Shown: piece by piece, positions 14,966 to 22,777 of the stretch
Layout of the letters: every line of letters begins with the position of its first letter
How positions within the stretch are numbered: the stretch's first letter is position 1
Origin: an uncultured Bacilli bacterium
GTDB taxonomy: Bacteria > Bacillota_I > Bacilli_A > RF39 > UBA660
NCBI GenBank assembly: GCA_910578855.1
Contig: CAJTRV010000017.1
Coordinates: forward strand, 1-27,922
Direction: 5' to 3'
DNA: 27,922 bases
Program-made: the position numbers and the translations under genes
Notes under the pieces: model-generated
The model's input: only the letters and a program-made list of their open reading frames with translations
What the model was told of the DNA's origin: nothing
Database searches by the model: none

Positions 14966-15616
14966 TTATTTTCCAATTTTTCTAACAAAACATTTCCCTT
15001 TACTGTTTATATTATTATCATCTTCTATATCATAACGATCTTCTTCTTCATAACAACCATACACCCCAGAAACTAAGTTAGTGGTATCATTATTCATTTT
15101 ATGAACTTCCACTTCTTCTGTTGTTATTGTATCATCATCCGATTTAGTTGACTGATCCAATATTATTTGATCCAGGTTCTGTTTTTCCTTTGATTGTTGC
15201 AATTCCATTTGCTCTTGAACATACTCATCATAAACATTCTCCATTTTTGAAATATCAATCTCTAAATAGTTTAATTTACTATTTAAAAGCTTTACTATTT
15301 TCCTTTTCACAAACATCAAATATACAGTAAGAAAAACATCAGCAACATATGGGGCAAAATTTCCGGCCGCTGTAATTTTTAATACAGTCGTAAATCCTAC
15401 AACTAATGTTAAAATTTTTACAAGCAATCCAAAAATTAAAAGAACCATGCAGCTTTTAAATAACGGTTTCGCTTGATTTATCCTCTCTACAAACCTAGAT
15501 TCTTTTGGGGTTAATGTATCCGCATGTTTGACTATATTATTTGCTAAATATTTACATACTTTATAAGCATCTAACTCTCCCATGTTCTCAATTTCACTAA
15601 ACTTTTGAAAATTCAT
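14966..15616 (-). CDS. Two-span membrane protein with acidic cytoplasmic tail, unknown
   Basis: 216 residues, start at 15616 with GGAGG upstream. The N-terminal about 54 residues are soluble and helical. Two hydrophobic segments follow (about 55-76, CMVLLIFGLLVKILTLVVGF, and about 86-104), then a coiled-coil stretch (about 108-150; KLLNSKLNYLEIDISKMENV) and a low-complexity acidic tail rich in Asp, Glu, Asn and Thr. No family recognised. It stands alone: a consensus sigma-A promoter in front (15645-15674) and a terminator behind (14929-14951). The strong promoter suggests it is well expressed in growing cells, which is inference. Confidence 0.7.
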   Translation of the reverse strand: MNFQKFSEIENMGELDAYKVCKYLANNIVKHADTLTPKESRFVERINQAKPLFKSCMVLLIFGLLVKILTLVVGFTTVLKITAAGNFAPYVADVFLTVYLMFVKRKIVKLLNSKLNYLEIDISKMENVYDEYVQEQMELQQSKEKQNLDQIILDQSTKSDDDTITTEEVEVHKMNNDTTNLVSGVYGCYEEEDRYDIEDDNNINSKGKCFVRKIGK

Positions 15617-15644
15617 ACTATTATTCCTCCGCTTCTGTTATCGT

Positions 15645-15674
15645 ATTATACCCCCTCCCCATTCGAAATGTCAA
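15645..15674 (-). promoter_or_regulatory. Consensus sigma-A promoter of the 216-residue gene
   Basis: Perfect -35 TTGACA (15674-15669), 18-base spacer, perfect -10 TATAAT (15650-15645). The spacer has a G-rich run (GGGGAGGGGG), unusual in this AT-rich window. The start codon is 29 bases downstream. Confidence 0.8.
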
Positions 15675-15696
15675 TAACTTTAATATCAAAGTGAAA

Positions 15697-15740
15697 AAAA
15701 CAAAAAAATTTAAGCCAAACGGTGAAGGCTTAAATTTTTT
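15697..15740. terminator. Strong bidirectional-looking terminator after the mutS operon
   Basis: Perfect 14-bp stem AAAAAATTTAAGCC / GGCTTAAATTTTTT, 10-base loop, with T runs on the 3' side in both directions. It lies 4 bases after the stop at 15744 and ends the mutS transcript on the minus strand. There is no plus-strand gene for it to serve. Confidence 0.85.
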
Positions 15741-15743
15741 ATT

Positions 15744-16133
15744 TTAATCAATATATTGTTCAGCATTCCCACGGTATAGGGCAATTAATGTATTAATCGT
15801 TAAGTAAAGTGACATAACACCTAGGGCAATCCAACCGATAATTGGAATAATTAGTCCTAGAATCCAAATATAGGCTGATCCATAGATTTCACTTCCCGCG
15901 ACATCTAGTTTTTTAGCTGTCTCAACTGTAATTTGAATGCTGAAAACACTAAACATGATAAGGGCTGGGAAAAAACAACATAATACCCCTACTAACCAAT
16001 ATTCCCATTTCGCATACCAAGCATTCTTGTCATACACCTTTAATAAAGCTGCTAAAATATAAATACCTACTCCTTGCCCGAATAAGTAGATAATGAGCCA
16101 TATCCACCAATTTTCTCGTTTTAATAAATCCAT
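15744..16133 (-). CDS. Small multi-span membrane protein co-transcribed with mutS
   Basis: 129 residues. The start at 16133 follows the mutS stop codon after one base, and the ribosome binding site (AAGGAAGGA) lies in the last mutS codons, so translation is coupled. Four likely transmembrane helices: about 9-31 (WWIWLIIYLFGQGVGIYIL), 44-68 and a long hydrophobic stretch 86-120 that can hold two spans. Tryptophan-rich N-terminus. It resembles small DUF4870/YIP1-like membrane proteins in general character, but I cannot assign a family. The place after mutS, where mutL is often found, has no obvious functional meaning. Confidence 0.72.
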   Translation of the reverse strand: MDLLKRENWWIWLIIYLFGQGVGIYILAALLKVYDKNAWYAKWEYWLVGVLCCFFPALIMFSVFSIQITVETAKKLDVAGSEIYGSAYIWILGLIIPIIGWIALGVMSLYLTINTLIALYRGNAEQYID

Positions 16134-16134
16134 A

Positions 16135-18687
16135 CTATTTCATTCCTTCCTTTTCTATCTCCTTTAAATGGTAAAGCATATTGATTGCCTCCATTGGAGT
16201 CATTGTCATGGGATCCACTTCTTTTAGCAACGCCTCAATTTTGGAAGGGCTTGGTTGTATCAATTCCTCAAGTGGAAGCGCTTCTTGAATTTTTCGATCC
16301 CGTTTTCGTTCTTTTTGTTCATATATTGATAAAATTTGATCAGCCCGTTCGATTAGTTCAAGCGGTAATCCCGCAAGCTTAGCGACATGAATTCCATAAC
16401 TCTTATCGACACTACCAGACTTAATCTTATGTAAAAAGACAATATTACCATCTTCTTCATAGGCACTAACATGAATGTTTTGTAAGTGATCTAAAGATTC
16501 CTCTAAATCAGTTAATTCATGGTAATGGGTAGAAAACAACGTTTTCGCACCAATCTTATGATGAATATATTCGATAATCGACTGGGCTAAGGCCATGCCA
16601 TCAAAGGTAGCAGTTCCACGGCCTAATTCATCGAATAAAATCAAGCTATTGCTGGTTGCATTCCGAATCGCATGATTGGCTTCATTCATCTCAACCATGA
16701 AGGTCGACTCACCACTAACCAAATCATCACTTGCCCCAATTCGTGTAAAGATCGCATCAAAAAGAGGCATTTCTGCACTTTTGGCTGGAACAAAGCAACC
16801 AATTTGAGCCATGATAACGGTAATAGCCAATTGCCGCATATATGTTGATTTTCCGGCCATATTAGGTCCTGTTATTAATAGAATATTCGTATCCTCATCC
16901 ATTATGATATCATTGCTGACGAATTCCCCGGTGATTACTTTTTCTACTACTGGATGACGACTATCTAAAATCATCAGTTTCCGATTGTCAGTAATTTTTG
17001 GTCGAACATAATTATTTTCCTCCGTAACAGTAGCAAAAGCTTGTAAGACATCGATTTCACTAATAACTTTGGCAATCTTTTGAAGAACGGGAATATATGC
17101 TTTTATTTTATCTCGAATCTCCGTAAATAATGTATACTCTAATTCAACAATCTTTTCTTCCGCATTTAAAATTAAACTCTCTTTTTCTTTTAATACTGGA
17201 CTGATATAGCGTTCACAGTTACTAAGTGTCTGCTTGCGTTCATACCCATACTCGGGTTTTACCATATTCGTTTGACCTTTAGAAACTTCAATATAATATC
17301 CAAAGACACGGTTGTATCCTACTTTTAATGTTTTAATTCCCGTCTTTTCGCGTTCACTCGCTTCAAAGGTTGCAACAAAGTCTTTTCCCCCTTTTCGAAG
17401 CGCTTTTAACTCGTCTAATTCTGCGTGATATCCCTCTTTAATCAAATATCCTTCTTTAATTCCAAGCGGAGGATTTTCATAGATACTCTGTTCTAATAAT
17501 TGATAAAGTTCAAAGACAGGATCTACCGTTTGATAAAATTGAATCTGTTCTAACATCTCCTTTAACTCAGGTAGTACTCGAAGCGAATTTTTAAGTTGAA
17601 GTAAGTCTCTAGCATTGGCATTCCCAAAGGCAATTCGACCACTAAGACGTTCTAAGTCATAGACTTCATATAAAACCTTTTGTAAATCATCTTTCAAAAG
17701 AAATTCTCGTAACAACGTTTCGACAACATCATAACGTTTTTCTACTTCACTTCGTTCGATAAACGGACTTTCTATCATATGCTTTAAACGACGTGATCCC
17801 ATTGCGGTCTTCGTCTTATCGAGCAAATCAACCAAGGAATGCGTCCGTTGTTTGAGACGCAATGTCTCTGTTAATTCCAAATTTCGTTTGGTGTGAATAT
17901 CCATTTTTAAATAATTTTTACGCTCTTTGATCTCAGCTTTTTGTAGATGACTAAGGCTCCGTTTTTGGGTAGCTGTAATATAGGTTAGTAAGTGCTTAAT
18001 CGTGTTTACCAAACGAATATCACCAAGTTCTTGATAAATATAATCATACTCAGCGAGGGAATCAATCGCATCGCTAACACTTGTAATCAACTTAAATTGG
18101 TTCGTTAATAAACTTTGAACAGCCTTATCAACACTACTAGCAATGATCACTTCTTTTAAACCGATACTTACCACTTCGCTCACTACTTTCGAGACATTGT
18201 GCTCTACTAGTAAGACGTTTATTTCTCCGGTAGAAATATCAGAGTAACTAACACCATAAGCATGACCAAAATCCATAATATTTCCAATATAATTGGATTC
18301 ATAGTCTTTTAACGACTCACTGTTAATCACGGTTCCCTTACTGACAATTTGAATTACATCGCGCTTGACAATTCCTTTCGTTGCCTTCGGATCCTCTAAC
18401 TGCTCACAAATTCCAACCCGGTACCCTTTATCAACGAGTTTCTCAATATAAAGATTACTCGCATGATGAGGAATTCCACACATCGGAATTTTCTCATTCA
18501 AACCAGCATTTTTACCAGTTAAAGTAAGTTCAAGTTCCCTAGACGCTTGGATTGCATCTTCAAAAAACATCTCATAAAAGTCACCCAGTCTAAAAAACAA
18601 TAAGACATCGGGATTCGCATCTTTAATCTCTAAATATTGCCGCATCATCGGCGTTACTTTACTACGGTCTACTTCTTCTCTTGTCAT
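16135..18687 (-). CDS. mutS: DNA mismatch repair protein MutS
   Basis: 850 residues, normal for MutS1. The N-terminal domain has the mismatch-reading motif in GDFYEMFFEDA (Phe37, Glu39) after TPMMRQYLEIK. The lever and clamp domains follow (about 250-560). The ATPase domain has Walker A GPNMAGKSTYM (Gly607-Ser614, Lys613), Walker B LILFDELGRGT (Asp686, Glu687) and STHYHELT. The C-terminal helix-turn-helix dimerisation region is complete. MutS dimers bind mismatches behind the replication fork and recruit MutL. Start at 18687 with AGGTGG upstream; a promoter at 18705-18733 overlaps the terminator of the gene before. mutL is not in this window; the next gene is a small membrane protein. Confidence 0.98.
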   Translation of the reverse strand: MTREEVDRSKVTPMMRQYLEIKDANPDVLLFFRLGDFYEMFFEDAIQASRELELTLTGKNAGLNEKIPMCGIPHHASNLYIEKLVDKGYRVGICEQLEDPKATKGIVKRDVIQIVSKGTVINSESLKDYESNYIGNIMDFGHAYGVSYSDISTGEINVLLVEHNVSKVVSEVVSIGLKEVIIASSVDKAVQSLLTNQFKLITSVSDAIDSLAEYDYIYQELGDIRLVNTIKHLLTYITATQKRSLSHLQKAEIKERKNYLKMDIHTKRNLELTETLRLKQRTHSLVDLLDKTKTAMGSRRLKHMIESPFIERSEVEKRYDVVETLLREFLLKDDLQKVLYEVYDLERLSGRIAFGNANARDLLQLKNSLRVLPELKEMLEQIQFYQTVDPVFELYQLLEQSIYENPPLGIKEGYLIKEGYHAELDELKALRKGGKDFVATFEASEREKTGIKTLKVGYNRVFGYYIEVSKGQTNMVKPEYGYERKQTLSNCERYISPVLKEKESLILNAEEKIVELEYTLFTEIRDKIKAYIPVLQKIAKVISEIDVLQAFATVTEENNYVRPKITDNRKLMILDSRHPVVEKVITGEFVSNDIIMDEDTNILLITGPNMAGKSTYMRQLAITVIMAQIGCFVPAKSAEMPLFDAIFTRIGASDDLVSGESTFMVEMNEANHAIRNATSNSLILFDELGRGTATFDGMALAQSIIEYIHHKIGAKTLFSTHYHELTDLEESLDHLQNIHVSAYEEDGNIVFLHKIKSGSVDKSYGIHVAKLAGLPLELIERADQILSIYEQKERKRDRKIQEALPLEELIQPSPSKIEALLKEVDPMTMTPMEAINMLYHLKEIEKEGMK

Positions 18688-18704
18688 AAAACCACCTACT
18701 TAAA

Positions 18705-18733
18705 ATTGTATCAAAAAAGTGATGATATGTCCA
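18705..18733 (-). promoter_or_regulatory. Promoter of mutS, embedded in an upstream terminator
   Basis: -35 TGGACA (18733-18728), 17-base spacer, extended -10 TGATACAAT (TACAAT at 18710-18705). The -35 is in the loop of the terminator of the 246-residue gene, and the T run of that terminator is the promoter spacer. Confidence 0.6.
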
Positions 18734-18749
18734 ACAATCTCACTTTTTT
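18713..18749 (-). terminator. Terminator of the 374-/328-/246-residue operon
   Basis: Stem AAAAAAGTGA / TCACTTTTTT (10 bp) with a further GAT/ATC pairing and a loop of about ten bases, T run on the minus strand. The stop codon at 18740 lies in the stem. Shares bases with the mutS promoter. Confidence 0.72.
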
Positions 18750-19480
18750 CTTACTTTTTGAATTTTTCCTTTAAAATATTCTATGTCATCGATATCTTTC
18801 GCCACAAGTAAAGCATTCATCTGATCCATTAATTCTTGCCCTTGATTTTGTTCAAACGCTTCATGAAACAATTGAATAATATCGTTGGCCACCGTGGAAT
18901 TTGCTAGTTCATCGGCATACATAAACAACGAATATGCGGTTGCTTCTGTTTGGATCATCGTAAATAATGTTAAAATTCGTAAAACGTATGGCGAGGAAAT
19001 AACCGCCTGTTTTAACACAGTCATAAAGAAATACTCTAAAACTTCTGATGATGAAATGGTACTCATCAACTGCATAACTGGAAATAACAAGCCTGATTTT
19101 ACTAATTGTTTTCTCACACCCTCATGTAGCAAGAGCTTATAGTAAGAACATAAATCAGGAGAATCCGTATGCATAATGACACCGGCAATGTCTACAATAT
19201 TGGCTTGTTGAAGTAATTCGGGATACTGATAATAATGACTTAATAAACTAGCAGCCTCTATATGAGGTGCTGATAAACAATAATTTAATAGTATCTCTAC
19301 TTGCGGTAAAGCCATGAGATCATTATTTTGGATACAAGTGGTATAAATTGCAATCATTTCTCGCTTGGAGGGATGGGTTGCTAAAACAGTAAAATGGGCT
19401 TCTGGAATCATACTTAGCTGCTGATTGGTAAGACTTCCTCCAAAGAGTTCACTTCCTTGTTCCATTAACTTTTTATTCAT
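18740..19480 (-). CDS. Helical cytoplasmic protein of unknown function
   Basis: 246 residues. The start at 19480 overlaps the stop of the phospholipase-like gene in a TTATGA junction (ATG and TGA share bases), with AAGGAG upstream, so the two are translated together. No signal peptide; composition suggests an all-alpha, HEAT-like solenoid: repeated leucine-rich helices such as ALPQVEILLNYCLSAPHIEAA and VRKQLVKSGLLFPVMQLM. I do not recognise a family. As third gene of the operon with the sigma-4-like protein and the phospholipase-like enzyme it may assist one of them, but nothing in the sequence says how. The C-terminus is basic (KIQKVRKK). Confidence 0.72.
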   Translation of the reverse strand: MNKKLMEQGSELFGGSLTNQQLSMIPEAHFTVLATHPSKREMIAIYTTCIQNNDLMALPQVEILLNYCLSAPHIEAASLLSHYYQYPELLQQANIVDIAGVIMHTDSPDLCSYYKLLLHEGVRKQLVKSGLLFPVMQLMSTISSSEVLEYFFMTVLKQAVISSPYVLRILTLFTMIQTEATAYSLFMYADELANSTVANDIIQLFHEAFEQNQGQELMDQMNALLVAKDIDDIEYFKGKIQKVRKK

Positions 19481-20463
19481 AATGCTCCTTCTTTCTCAAA
19501 GTACTGCATCGATGTTCCAATGTGCCAGTTTTTACCGGTTAAATAGGAAACATCAGGTAATATAGCCTCTAATTCTCTTAATTCCATATCACCAGTTAAG
19601 ACAAGATTCATTTTTTGAATCAATGTCACTGCTTCTTTCTGAGCCTTTTTGTAACGATCAAAAAAAGTATCAGTACAAATCTCAGTTTGATCAAGCGGAT
19701 GACACCAAGGTTTATGCTCATGATTGATATAACCGATCTTTGCTCGCAACTCACTAGCATAAGAAGTATACTGTAACCGATAAAGTCTCGTTGGAAACCA
19801 TGTTGCGAAAGCATGATAAAATGGTTGCTTCAAGTGATATGGATCATAACGGAAATGGCGGTAGATAAAACGCATCTGTTTTAAATTAGAAAGATAACGC
19901 CTTCCCATATTAGAAGTCTCGTAAACATCTTGATATACACGATTGAGAAGATTCTTTAACGAAATTGAAAAATCCACCCGCGGGAATAAAAAACGATCTA
20001 ATTTTATTTTAGCAGGTTTCTTCCGTTCGCGTTTTTCTAACATATATAAATCAATTAATAACTCCATTTCCTGGTGTTTTCCGATATATTGCCGCGTAGC
20101 CGCATTCCCATATTCATACACCCCTGTTTTATAATAGATTAAGGGATGTGTGTAATAATCCAATAGATAATGCGTGAGATACCCATATAAACTAGCTACT
20201 ACTTCTGGTTTCTTTTCTAAGCGATAGCGTTTCATATGATCGATATAATGAATCAAAAACTTTTTCGGATATGTTGTATGAACCAGTCTACCAAAGGCAT
20301 GAACGGTCGCGTTCTGAAGCGGATTTAAAAATTGATAGTAAAACACGTCTGGTCCTTGTGAAAAAGTAATCATCGTATCACGATCAATCTTACGTTTCAA
20401 TTTTGGTTCTAATGTTCGGTAAACATCTCGCGCAAAATAAGCATGCGCACAAGCACTTGGCAT
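19477..20463 (-). CDS. Zinc-dependent phospholipase C-like protein
   Basis: 328 residues, start at 20463; the only ribosome binding site is a weak GGATGTGA. The first 140 residues fit the bacterial zinc-dependent phospholipase C fold: CAHAYFA (His7), SQGPDVFYYQ (Asp39), AFGRLVHTT (His55, His62) and YGYLTHYLLDYYTHP (His98, Asp102, His106), with HQEMEL further on. These residues would bind the three zinc ions. There is no signal peptide, so unlike secreted PLCs it is likely cytoplasmic, as in the widespread uncharacterised family with this domain. The second half is basic and aromatic and not recognised. It lies between the sigma-4-like gene (46-base gap) and a helical protein (4-base overlap), with one promoter and one terminator for the three. 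Confidence 0.8.
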   Translation of the reverse strand: MPSACAHAYFARDVYRTLEPKLKRKIDRDTMITFSQGPDVFYYQFLNPLQNATVHAFGRLVHTTYPKKFLIHYIDHMKRYRLEKKPEVVASLYGYLTHYLLDYYTHPLIYYKTGVYEYGNAATRQYIGKHQEMELLIDLYMLEKRERKKPAKIKLDRFLFPRVDFSISLKNLLNRVYQDVYETSNMGRRYLSNLKQMRFIYRHFRYDPYHLKQPFYHAFATWFPTRLYRLQYTSYASELRAKIGYINHEHKPWCHPLDQTEICTDTFFDRYKKAQKEAVTLIQKMNLVLTGDMELRELEAILPDVSYLTGKNWHIGTSMQYFEKEGAL

Positions 20464-20509
20464 AATATCACATCCATTTTTTTACTTTTCGTATTTGATT
20501 ATTAATTCA

Positions 20510-21634
20510 CTATGATTCCTTGCGTTTTTGGAACGTTTTAGCTGGATAATCGTTTCCATAATAACCAAGATCATGAAGACATCTTTTCGCACCTTTCATA
20601 CTATAGCAAATTTCAATTTTCTTCGTATCTAACAGAGCCATAATTTCTTCATCTGAACGACAAATTCCATCAGCTAAACCACATTTCAAAGATAGGATGG
20701 CCCGATTATGCCAACATAAAATTTCCGACAGGATACCGTCTTTAGCAGCTTCCATTAATAATGCATAAGTCTCGGCCATATGCTCATCTCCATAATAACC
20801 ATAAGCATGAAGATGATGAATCGCAAGATCGATGGCCAGATCAATCTCGCCTTTCGTTATTTTTAATATCCCCATAATTTCTTCATCTGAATGACAGATT
20901 CCATCGGTTAAACCATATTTCAAAGTTAAAATATTTTTGTCATATGAGCCAAAAAGCTCCTTTAACATTCCATTCGCTGCTGCTTGATCTAATAAGTTAG
21001 AATATTCATCAATATGAATTCCTCGTTCGATTTGATTTAAAGAAGGAAGGGTTGAGGAATCAGTAACACTTCTTCCTAAGATTTTCTTTTCGATTTGCTC
21101 TCGGATCTTAGAGTCATGGCTCTTATTTCCATAATTAAAATCACATAATTGAGGATCTATTTCATCCATTATTAAATGATAATCTCCCTTGCTTTCAATG
21201 TATTCTTTTACACTTGGTAGTAATTCCACTAATTGATATAAATGGTAATCTTGACGTTTAGAACGACGTTTTCTTCTTAATTCTTCCAAATATAAATCGA
21301 TCAATTTTTTTTGATATTCTATTAAATCGGGTTGGTTGGTTATTTGGGCAAGTGAAATAATATATTCTAACATCGCGTAAGAAAAATTCCTTCGAGGACA
21401 TTTTTTTACATAGTTCCTGTAACAATCCAAAAATTGTGCTCGGTTATCAGTTTGCATCTCCACTATATTTCCAATATGGTTTATTAAATATACCTCATCA
21501 TCATTGATCATGGATAATTTATTTTTTGCAGAATCCCATTTTTTATTTAACTTTCTTGCTTTAGCAATGATCACTTGCTGACTTCTTTGTTGTAAAATAG
21601 TTGCATTCCTCTGTTCAATATCACTCTGTTTCAT
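20510..21634 (-). CDS. Unknown protein with two tandem sigma-70 region 4-like domains
   Basis: 374 residues, start at 21634 with a modest AGAAGA site. Residues 1-200 are basic and helical, no known domain. Residues 213-284 and 291-362 are repeats of each other, 78 residues apart: ILTLKYGLTDGICHSDEEIM and AILSLKCGLADGICRSDEEIM, followed by ITKGEI or DTKKIE and AIHHLHAYGYYG or AKRCLHDLGYYG. This pattern resembles region 4 of sigma factors (L.LRYGL.DG...TLEEV....VTRERIRQIE.KAL.KLR). The recognition helix is poorly kept, so DNA binding is doubtful; binding to RNA polymerase is an alternative. Region 2 is absent, so it is not a complete sigma factor. First gene of a three-gene operon. Confidence 0.72.
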   Translation of the reverse strand: MKQSDIEQRNATILQQRSQQVIIAKARKLNKKWDSAKNKLSMINDDEVYLINHIGNIVEMQTDNRAQFLDCYRNYVKKCPRRNFSYAMLEYIISLAQITNQPDLIEYQKKLIDLYLEELRRKRRSKRQDYHLYQLVELLPSVKEYIESKGDYHLIMDEIDPQLCDFNYGNKSHDSKIREQIEKKILGRSVTDSSTLPSLNQIERGIHIDEYSNLLDQAAANGMLKELFGSYDKNILTLKYGLTDGICHSDEEIMGILKITKGEIDLAIDLAIHHLHAYGYYGDEHMAETYALLMEAAKDGILSEILCWHNRAILSLKCGLADGICRSDEEIMALLDTKKIEICYSMKGAKRCLHDLGYYGNDYPAKTFQKRKES

Positions 21635-21666
21635 ATTTGTCTTCTTTCTAATTCATAATATGTTAT

Positions 21667-21695
21667 ATTTTACAATAAAAGCTATGTTTTCGCAA
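21667..21695 (-). promoter_or_regulatory. Promoter of the sigma-4-like operon
   Basis: -35 TTGCGA (21695-21690), 17-base spacer, -10 TAAAAT (21672-21667), 32 bases before the start codon. No terminator is evident between ylbL and this point, so read-through from ylbL is also possible. Confidence 0.5.
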
Positions 21696-21719
21696 GTATT
21701 TCTCTAGTGTTTTCCCATT

Positions 21720-22733
21720 TTATAACTGTTTTTCTAAATATTCTAATACATCGGTAAAGGTTTTTACTTCGACAACGTCCATATCATAATGTCGTTCTTC
21801 TTTTAATTGTTTGGCAGTAGTATAGTTTTCGCCAGCGGGAACAAAAAAGACATCGACTTTTTCTTTGGCAGCACCGATGATTTTATATTGAATACCACCG
21901 ATCTCACCTACATTTCCCTGTTCATCAATCGTACCAGTTCCGGCAATCTTTTTCCCATGGGTCACATCTTCTTTGGTAAGACTATTGTATATCGCCAAAC
22001 TCATCATCATTCCACCAGAGGGACCTGATTCGCTCATCTTAAAGTCGAACGTAACCTCGGGATTCGTGACCACTTCTTTTTTACTGGTTACAACCACACC
22101 AATTTTAGGACGACGGGATGATTCATAAACCGTTGCTGCTACCGTCTTTTTTTTCTGATTACGTTTAATGGTAATCGCTAGTTCTTCCCCAATCTGTTTT
22201 TCCTTCACATAAGTAAGCAACTGCTCTTTGGTTGTTATATTGGTCCCATTCACTGCGATAATTTGATCCCCAATTTTAAGTTCATTTTGACTCTTAGGAT
22301 CGACATAACTGACAAATAAGTCTTCTTTTTTGATCTCGTATTTCACTTGGGCAAATCGAAACGCATTGATTACCGCGGCTTGTGTCGCTTCTTCTAATAA
22401 AAGATGACTACGAAATTCACTATCCCGAGCAGTCTCATTGCTCTCAACCACTTCTTCTAATTTAACCGCATCCCAGTCATGTTTCACTAGCGAAAATAAA
22501 TACATTGGAATTGTTCCTTTATATTCACTAACATATGCGAGATTAAGACTTCCTGCGCTTTGGTGACCATTTTCTACTGTTACTCGGTCACTAATGTTAA
22601 CAAGGCCCCCTGGAGCATGAATATAATATGGGATAGGGATGAAACATAGTACCATTACAATGGCTAAAAAGACCAAGAAATAACGATTTTCTCTGATAAT
22701 TTGCTTTATTTTTTCATATAATTTATTAGTCAT
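21720..22733 (-). CDS. ylbL: YlbL/SepM-like PDZ and Lon-type membrane protease
   Basis: 337 residues. One N-terminal transmembrane helix (about 18-36, FLVFLAIVMVLCFIPIPYY), the family motif HAPGG, a PDZ domain (about 120-205; LKIGDQIIAVNGT) and a C-terminal S16 Lon-type peptidase domain with SESGPSGGMMM (Ser239) and GGIQYKIIGAAK (Lys284), the Ser-Lys dyad. GTGTID and FVPAGEN are further family motifs. SepM in streptococci trims competence peptides; YlbL in Bacillus degrades the SOS division inhibitor YneA. The protease domain faces outside. Divergent from ylbJ, with 44 bases between starts; the ylb neighbourhood is shared with Bacillus, where both genes lie in the same cluster. Confidence 0.95.
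   Translation of the reverse strand: MTNKLYEKIKQIIRENRYFLVFLAIVMVLCFIPIPYYIHAPGGLVNISDRVTVENGHQSAGSLNLAYVSEYKGTIPMYLFSLVKHDWDAVKLEEVVESNETARDSEFRSHLLLEEATQAAVINAFRFAQVKYEIKKEDLFVSYVDPKSQNELKIGDQIIAVNGTNITTKEQLLTYVKEKQIGEELAITIKRNQKKKTVAATVYESSRRPKIGVVVTSKKEVVTNPEVTFDFKMSESGPSGGMMMSLAIYNSLTKEDVTHGKKIAGTGTIDEQGNVGEIGGIQYKIIGAAKEKVDVFFVPAGENYTTAKQLKEERHYDMDVVEVKTFTDVLEYLEKQL
22695..22722 (+). promoter_or_regulatory. Candidate sigma-E promoter of ylbJ
   Basis: -10-like CATATAAT (22715-22722; consensus CATACAnT) 14 bases after GATAAT (22695-22700), which weakly fits the sigma-E -35. Lies inside the ylbL coding region, as it must given the 44-base gap. ylbJ is sigma-E dependent in Bacillus. Confidence 0.35.
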
Positions 22734-22752
22734 AGATTATCCTTTCTATTAC

Positions 22753-22761
22753 AGTGTATCA
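22753..22761 (-). promoter_or_regulatory. Extended -10 element of ylbL
   Basis: TGATACACT on the minus strand, 19 bases before the ylbL start. No good -35 at 17 bases, so it would depend on the TG extension. Overlaps the ylbJ leader. Confidence 0.35.
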
Positions 22762-22777
22762 AAAAAGGTGGTTGCTT

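Noticed and set aside
16135..18687. Missing mutL treated as a loss of mismatch repair
   Set aside because: mutL may be elsewhere; the window cannot show absence.
19626..19814. 62-codon minus-strand frame inside the phospholipase-like gene
   Set aside because: Out-of-frame shadow of a well-supported gene without a ribosome binding site.
20510..21634. Complete alternative sigma factor
   Set aside because: No region 2 or -10 binding motif, and the region 4 recognition helices are degenerate.
22754..22777. GTG start of ylbJ 24 bases upstream
   Set aside because: The GTG overlaps the ylbL -10 element and has no ribosome binding site; GGTGG stands correctly before the ATG at 22778.
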